Below are positions 59,818 to 64,000 of a DNA stretch of 64,000 bases, piece by piece. This stretch comes from JACVRW01 sp036407035 (GTDB lineage Bacteria > Actinomycetota > Thermoleophilia > Solirubrobacterales > Thermoleophilaceae): NCBI GenBank assembly GCA_036407035.1, contig DASXAA010000107.1:1-64000 (forward strand), read 5' to 3'. The translations under genes and the position numbers were made by a program. The notes beneath the pieces are model-generated. The model was not told where the DNA came from. It was given only the letters and a program-made list of their open reading frames with translations, and did no database searches. How positions within the stretch are numbered: the stretch's first letter is position 1; each line of letters starts with the position of its first letter.

Positions 59818-60483
59818 GTGGCCGATCCCCCCAAGTTCGACAAGTCGTCCCGCTATACGGAAGGTCGCGGGATCGCCGGTGCGTTCGAGGGCGAGACGGT
59901 CACCCGCCGCCGTCTGATGGAGGGCACCGCGCTGGCGGCCGGAGGGATCGCCACCGCGGCCATAGTGCTGCCCGCGCTCGGCTTCGCACTCGGGCCGCTG
60001 TTCGAGGACACCACACCCACCCGCTGGCAGGACGTGGGCGCCGAGGCGGACTTCACGATCGAGACGTACAAGCCGCGCGTGATCAGCCTCGTCCCCGAGA
60101 TCGGCGACCCCGGCAAGACCACGATCTACGTGCGCAAGTTCGACCAGCAGCGGGACACCGTCGTCGAGGGGCAGGACACGCAGCCGTACGTCGCCATCTC
60201 CACGCGCTGCGCCCACCTCGGGTGCCCGGTGCGGTACATCCAGGCGTCGAAGAAGTTCGTCTGCCCGTGCCACGGCGGCGTGTACGGATTCGAGGGCAAG
60301 GTCGAGGGCGGCCCGCCCGTGCGCCCGCTCGACCGCTTCTACACGCGCGTCATGAACGGCCGGGTGCAGGTCGGCGACCGCTTCTCGCTCAACTCCGAGC
60401 TGCGGCGCTTCTCGCCGCGCGACCCGTCGAACCACCTCGACGGTCTGTGGCAGTACATCTACCCAGCGAGGCCCACGACATGA
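59818..60483 (+). CDS. qcrA: Rieske iron-sulfur subunit of a cytochrome bc complex
   Basis: A 221-residue Rieske protein. The N-terminal region has TRRRLMEGTALAAGG followed by a membrane helix (a Tat-like RR start) and the domain carries the [2Fe-2S] ligands in STRCAHLGCPV and FVCPCHGGVYGFEG. It oxidises menaquinol within the bc complex and passes electrons towards cytochrome c. GTG start at 59818. It ends in an ATGA overlap with qcrB. One membrane helix, unlike the three-helix QcrA of mycobacteria. Confidence 0.95.
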   Translation: MADPPKFDKSSRYTEGRGIAGAFEGETVTRRRLMEGTALAAGGIATAAIVLPALGFALGPLFEDTTPTRWQDVGAEADFTIETYKPRVISLVPEIGDPGKTTIYVRKFDQQRDTVVEGQDTQPYVAISTRCAHLGCPVRYIQASKKFVCPCHGGVYGFEGKVEGGPPVRPLDRFYTRVMNGRVQVGDRFSLNSELRRFSPRDPSNHLDGLWQYIYPARPTT

Positions 60484-61295
60484 AGCTCCCGGCACCGCCT
60501 CGACCACGGTTCCTGCGCCCGAGCCCGCCGCGGCCGGGCGGCGACGACGGAAACGGCGCCCCCGCCACCAAGCCCGGCGCGAAGGACGCCGCGATCGAGG
60601 GGACCGCCGCCGCCGTCGGCTGGCTCGACGAGCGCACGGGCATGAGCCCGTTCCTGCGCGGGTTCCTCTACCGCAAGGTCCCGAAGGGCACCAACTGGTA
60701 CTACACGCTCGGCTCGGCCACGATGTTCGCGTTCCTCTCCCAGGCCATCACCGGCGTGTTCCTGGCGATGTACTACGAGCCGGACTCGCCCAGCCGCGCC
60801 TACCAGTCGGCCTCCCACATCACGAACGACGTGTTCCTCGGCGAGCTCGTGCGCGGCATGCACAAGTGGGGCTCGTCGATCATGATCATCCTGATCTTCC
60901 TGCACATGGGCCGGACCTTCTTCTTCGGCGCCTACAAGTACCCGCGGGAGCTCAACTGGATCATCGGCGTGGTGCTGCTCGTGCTCACGCTGATGATGGG
61001 CCTCACGGGCTACCTCTTGCCGTTCGACCAGCGCTCGTTCTGGGCGACCGTCGTGGCGGTGAACATCAACGCGTCGGGGCCGATCGTGGGCCCGTACCTG
61101 GCGGACTTCCTGCGCGCCGGCGCCGAGTTCGGCCCAACCACGATCAGCCGCTTCTACGCGCTCCACATGCTGCTCGTGCCCGGGCTGATCGCCGCGCTGA
61201 TCGGGGCGCACCTGTACCTCGTCGCCAAGCTCGGCACCACGGCGCCACCGTGGATCAAGGCCGAGAAGAAGGACCTCTTGAGAGAAGAGGTCTGA
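60480..61295 (+). CDS. qcrB: Cytochrome b6-like subunit
   Basis: A 271-residue protein equivalent to the N-terminal half of cytochrome b. It has four helices with the haem-ligating histidine pairs HKWGSSIMIILIFLH (13 between) and HMLLVPGLIAALIGAH (14 between), the b6-type spacing. An N-terminal Pro/Gly-rich tail of about 45 residues is cytoplasmic. Because the C-terminal half is encoded separately (next gene), the complex is b6f-like in design, as in Bacillus. A hairpin (61272-61279/61285-61292) covers its last codons. Confidence 0.95.
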   Translation: MKLPAPPRPRFLRPSPPRPGGDDGNGAPATKPGAKDAAIEGTAAAVGWLDERTGMSPFLRGFLYRKVPKGTNWYYTLGSATMFAFLSQAITGVFLAMYYEPDSPSRAYQSASHITNDVFLGELVRGMHKWGSSIMIILIFLHMGRTFFFGAYKYPRELNWIIGVVLLVLTLMMGLTGYLLPFDQRSFWATVVAVNINASGPIVGPYLADFLRAGAEFGPTTISRFYALHMLLVPGLIAALIGAHLYLVAKLGTTAPPWIKAEKKDLLREEV

Positions 61296-61299
61296 CCCC

Positions 61300-62016
61300 G
61301 TGAACCGGCGCGAGAAGGAGCAGTACCTCCGCGAGTACTCGATCCTGAAGGGGCAGGGGAAGCCCTTCTTCCCCTACGCCATCGCGAAGGACGGCATGAT
61401 GGCCACGATCACCCTCGTGGTGATCATCCTGATGGCGATCCTGCTCGGCGCCGAGCTCGGCCCGAAGGCCGACCCGACCACCACCACCTACACGCCGCGG
61501 CCCGAGTGGTACTTCTTCTTCCTCTTCGAGCTGTTGCGCGTGGTCAAGCCGCCGGCGCTGGTGTTCCTCGCCACGATCGGCATCCCGACCATCTGCCTCG
61601 TGCTGCTCCTGCTGCTGCCGTTCTTCGACCGCAGCCCCGAGCGCAACCCGCTGCGCCGCCCGATCGCCACCACGGCCGGCATCGCGACGATCGCGGCGAT
61701 GGCCTACCTGACGATCCTCGGCGCCACCGCCGGCTCGCCGACCGAGATCGACCTCAAGGTCCCGCCCCAGTATGAGAAGGGCAAGGACGTGATGGCGTCC
61801 TCCGGATGCCTGGCCTGCCACAAGGTCGGTGACAACGGGGGCACCCTCGGCCCGAATCTGACGACGATCGGCGACCGGCTGGGCAAGAACGCGATCGCGC
61901 GCACGCTCGTAAACCCGACGCCGCCGATGCCGTCGTTCCAGAGCCTCCAGCAGGACTCGCCGGAGGAGTTCAACGAGCTCGTCAACTTCGTAGCCTCCCT
62001 GCGATCCGAGGACTGA
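61300..62016 (+). CDS. qcrC: Subunit IV-cytochrome c fusion of the bc complex
   Basis: A 238-residue fusion. The N-terminal part is a cytochrome b C-terminal half (subunit IV) with the quinol-site motif RPEWYFFFLFELLRVVK and three helices. The C-terminal about 85 residues are a class I cytochrome c with CLACHKVGDNGG (CxxCH) and a Met-containing TPPMPSFQSL ligand loop. This layout matches QcrC of Bacillus-type bc complexes. GTG start at 61300, four bases after qcrB. Confidence 0.93.
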   Translation: MNRREKEQYLREYSILKGQGKPFFPYAIAKDGMMATITLVVIILMAILLGAELGPKADPTTTTYTPRPEWYFFFLFELLRVVKPPALVFLATIGIPTICLVLLLLLPFFDRSPERNPLRRPIATTAGIATIAAMAYLTILGATAGSPTEIDLKVPPQYEKGKDVMASSGCLACHKVGDNGGTLGPNLTTIGDRLGKNAIARTLVNPTPPMPSFQSLQQDSPEEFNELVNFVASLRSED

Positions 62017-62021
62017 CCCCG

Positions 62022-62717
62022 ATGGGCTCCGGGCCCGCCACCGGCACGCTGCCGGAGAACCAGGTGCGCGCGATGTTCGATCGCATCGCCCGCGTGTACG
62101 ACGCCATGAACTCGGTGATGACCGCGGGCCTGCACCACCGCTGGCGCGAGCGGGCCGTGGACCTGGCACAGGTCGGTCCCGGGAGTCGCGCGCTGGACGT
62201 GGCCACCGGCACCGGCGACCTGGCGATCGCGCTGCGCCGGCGCGGCGCCGAGGTCACCGGCCTCGACTTCTCGGACGGCATGCTCGAGATCGCGCGCCGC
62301 AAGGCGCCCGAGATCGCGTTCGAGCAGGGCAACGCGCTCGATCTGCCCTACGGCGACGGCGAGTTCGACGCGGTGACCGTCGGCTTCGGGGCGCGCAACT
62401 TCTCGGACCTCGACGCCGGCCTGCGCGAGATGGCGCGCGTGACGCGCCCGGGAGGGCGCGTGGTCGTGCTCGAGATCACCGACCCGCAGCGGCCGCCCCT
62501 GTCCTGGTTCTTCAGCCTCTGGTTCGATCGCGTCGTGCCGCGGCTCGGCCGCCTGGCGGGCGACTCCGACGCCTACAGCTACCTGCCGAGCTCCGTGCGC
62601 CGCTTCCCGGGCCCACAGGACCTGGCGGCGCGGCTGGCGGCCGCCGGCCTGACGGACGTGCGCTGGATCCTGACGGCGGGCGGCATCATCGCGCTCCACG
62701 GCGGGAGGCGCGGATGA
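62022..62717 (+). CDS. menG: Demethylmenaquinone methyltransferase
   Basis: A 231-residue SAM methyltransferase of the UbiE/MenG family, which completes menaquinone. It has FDRIARVYDAMNSVMTAGLH, SAM motif I LDVATGTGDLAIAL, and the signature VTVGFGARNFSDLDAGLREM. The genomic partners (a quinol oxidase complex and a polyprenyl diphosphate synthase) support menaquinone. ATG 62022, five bases after qcrC. Confidence 0.94.
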   Translation: MGSGPATGTLPENQVRAMFDRIARVYDAMNSVMTAGLHHRWRERAVDLAQVGPGSRALDVATGTGDLAIALRRRGAEVTGLDFSDGMLEIARRKAPEIAFEQGNALDLPYGDGEFDAVTVGFGARNFSDLDAGLREMARVTRPGGRVVVLEITDPQRPPLSWFFSLWFDRVVPRLGRLAGDSDAYSYLPSSVRRFPGPQDLAARLAAAGLTDVRWILTAGGIIALHGGRRG

Positions 62718-63697
62718 ACACAGCGCAGGCGCAGCTCGGCCCTGTGCTCGCCGCCGCGGGCCCCGAGCTGACCCGGCTGCTCCACGACACGGAGACGCGC
62801 CTGGCGGAGGTGGCGGAGAGCCACGGCGCGCGCCTCGCCCACTACGCGGGCGGCACGCTGTCCGCCGGCGGCAAGCGGCTGCGGCCCGTGCTGGTCGTCC
62901 TCTGCGCGAGCGACCGCGACGACGAACGACTGGTGGCGGCCGCGACCGCGGTGGAGCTGCTCCACATGGCCACGCTCGTGCACGACGACGTGCTCGACCG
63001 CGCCCCGCTGCGCCGCGGCCGCCCGACCGTGTTCGCCGACGGCGGCCGCGAGGTGGCCACCGCGACCGGCGACCTGCTGTTCTCGCGGGCGTTCGCGGAG
63101 CTGGCGTCGACCGGGAGCGAGGCGGCGGTGCACGCCCTCTCGACTGCGTCGTCGTCGCTCGCGCGCGGCGAGCTGATGCAGCGGGCAGACGCGTGGTCCG
63201 ACTCGGTGACGCCGGAGCGCTACCTCGAGCGCTGCCGGCTGAAGACCGCGGGCCTGTTCGAGGCCTCGTGCCGGCTCGGCGCGCTGTTCGGCGGGCGCCC
63301 GGCGCTCGCGGCAGCGCTCGGCAGCTTCGGCGAGCGGATCGGGCTGGCGTTCCAGCTGCTCGACGACGTCCTGGACGTCTCGGGCCCGACGGAGCGGACG
63401 GGCAAGCCGCGCGGCACGGACCTGCTCGACGGCACGGTGACGCTGCCCCTGATCCTGGCGCGGCGCCAAGACCCGGAGCTGCGCGCGACCGACCTGCGCG
63501 CCGAGGTGACCGACGCGCAGAGCGCGGAGGCGGTGTGCGACCGCATAGCCCTCACGGACGCGCTCGAGGAGGCGCGCCGGCAGGCGCTGGCCCACGTCGC
63601 GGACGCGAAGACGGCCCTGGGGGAGATGGACCTGCCCGACCGGCACCGGCAGGCGCTCGATCTCGTGGCGGACGGCGTGGTCGAGCGCTACGCCTGA
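62714..63697 (+). CDS. Polyprenyl diphosphate synthase (trans-type)
   Basis: A 327-residue head-to-tail prenyltransferase. The first Asp-rich motif is LVHDDVLDRAPLRRGRPT and the second is FQLLDDVLDVSG; GGKRLRPVL binds diphosphate. Placed next to menG it probably makes the menaquinone side chain (HepT/IspB-like). Chain length cannot be set without alignment of the residues before the first motif (VELLHMATLVHDD). ATG start overlaps menG (ATGA). Confidence 0.92.
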   Translation: MNTAQAQLGPVLAAAGPELTRLLHDTETRLAEVAESHGARLAHYAGGTLSAGGKRLRPVLVVLCASDRDDERLVAAATAVELLHMATLVHDDVLDRAPLRRGRPTVFADGGREVATATGDLLFSRAFAELASTGSEAAVHALSTASSSLARGELMQRADAWSDSVTPERYLERCRLKTAGLFEASCRLGALFGGRPALAAALGSFGERIGLAFQLLDDVLDVSGPTERTGKPRGTDLLDGTVTLPLILARRQDPELRATDLRAEVTDAQSAEAVCDRIALTDALEEARRQALAHVADAKTALGEMDLPDRHRQALDLVADGVVERYA

Positions 63698-63706
63698 GCG
63701 CTGCGG

Positions 63707-64000
63707 CTAGAAGTCCTCGGGCAGGATGGCGTCGGCCTTGAGGGCACCGGCGAAGCGCTCGATCTCCTCGGCCATGTTCGCCCGCATCAGCCGCTTGTAG
63801 TCGCGGGCGAGCGCGTCGGCGCCGCGGTCGAGCTCCTCGTCGAAGCACTCGACCGTGTCCTGGGTGAACACGCCCTCGCGATACACGTCGCAGTTCGGGC
63901 AGTGGAGCAGCACGCTCCAGTTCTCCGGACCGGACTCCTCCCACTGGACCGGGTAGACCAGGTCGCTGTCGCAGTCGATGCACACGTGGAGGTCCTGGTG
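63707..64000 (-). CDS. Zinc-ribbon protein, N-terminus beyond the window
   Basis: At least 97 residues, with the stop at 63707. The visible start has VCIDCDSDLVYPVQW and LLHCPNCDVYREGVF, two CxxC knuckles of a small zinc ribbon. A helical tail follows (VECFDEELDRGADALARDYK...), ending in ILPEDF. GTG at 63985 could be a start, but the frame stays open to the edge (reading HQDLH upstream), so the gene may begin outside. Function unknown. Confidence 0.65.
   Translation of the reverse strand, partial: HQDLHVCIDCDSDLVYPVQWEESGPENWSVLLHCPNCDVYREGVFTQDTVECFDEELDRGADALARDYKRLMRANMAEEIERFAGALKADAILPEDF

Overview
The window looks like a high-GC actinobacterial chromosome segment that carries the replication-origin neighbourhood. 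The gene set and style point to the class Thermoleophilia (Solirubrobacterales-like). The reasons are very high GC, actinobacterial kinase/FHA/RodA/PbpA/PknB and DciA-GyrB-GyrA arrangements, DUF4446 and FhaA (DUF3662) proteins, a b6f-like QcrABC set with a subunit IV-cytochrome c fusion, and a TTGTCCACA-type DnaA box. The lineage is an inference from gene content, not from a 16S comparison. Nearly everything is housekeeping. I see no prophage, IS element, CRISPR array or resistance island.

Layout. 1-7.3 kb: end of an unidentified gene, a perfect 17-bp hairpin, a LytR_C envelope protein, a tightly overlapping nucleotide-sugar module (CapD-like dehydratase, DUF354 protein, DegT aminotransferase), then a lipid-carrier recycling pair (DedA, UppP). 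7.3-12.7 kb: a GAF-SpoIIE phosphatase, purM, a DsbA-like protein and a receptor kinase with a discoidin-like ectodomain. 12.7-21.8 kb (minus strand): a seven-gene operon for growth and division signalling (polytopic kinase, fhaA, fhaB, pstP, rodA, pbpA, pknB). 22-26.7 kb: a CARDB-like membrane protein, DUF4446, pheA, HNH nuclease, a coiled-coil membrane protein and a lipoprotein hydrolase.

26.7-42.9 kb is the origin region. On the minus strand dnaA, dnaN, recF, dciA, gyrB and gyrA run away from a divergent plus-strand set: rpmH, rnpA, yidD, yidC, khpB/jag, rsmG, parA, parB, tRNA-Ile and a DUF151 bifunctional nuclease. This part holds most of the unusual non-coding DNA. There is a structured region after gyrA with a 15-nt match to the 16S rRNA 3' tail and a strong terminator. 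There is a ~120-nt nested palindrome between gyrB and gyrA, and an attenuator-like hairpin in the gyrB leader. Two identical parS-like palindromes lie in the first codons of dnaN and rsmG.

43-55.2 kb: a shortened SDR, a class I/II aminotransferase, an envelope-glycan set (DUF4126, phosphodiesterase, GtrA, two polytopic GT-C-like proteins), YmdB, an ABC exporter and a GGDEF/HD-GYP protein. Next to the last is a secreted protein whose leader is a clear c-di-GMP-I riboswitch. 56-64 kb: a haem and respiration run of hemB, a fused siroheme-decarboxylase-like (AhbA/AhbB) protein, hemL, an unknown gene, qcrA, qcrB, qcrC, menG, a polyprenyl diphosphate synthase and a zinc-ribbon protein cut by the window edge.

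Translation signals are atypical. Many genes overlap by four bases at an NTGA junction. In four cases the only sensible start is CTG (CTGA), and a fifth gene has a CTG start with a good ribosome-binding site. ATG, GTG and TTG starts are all common.
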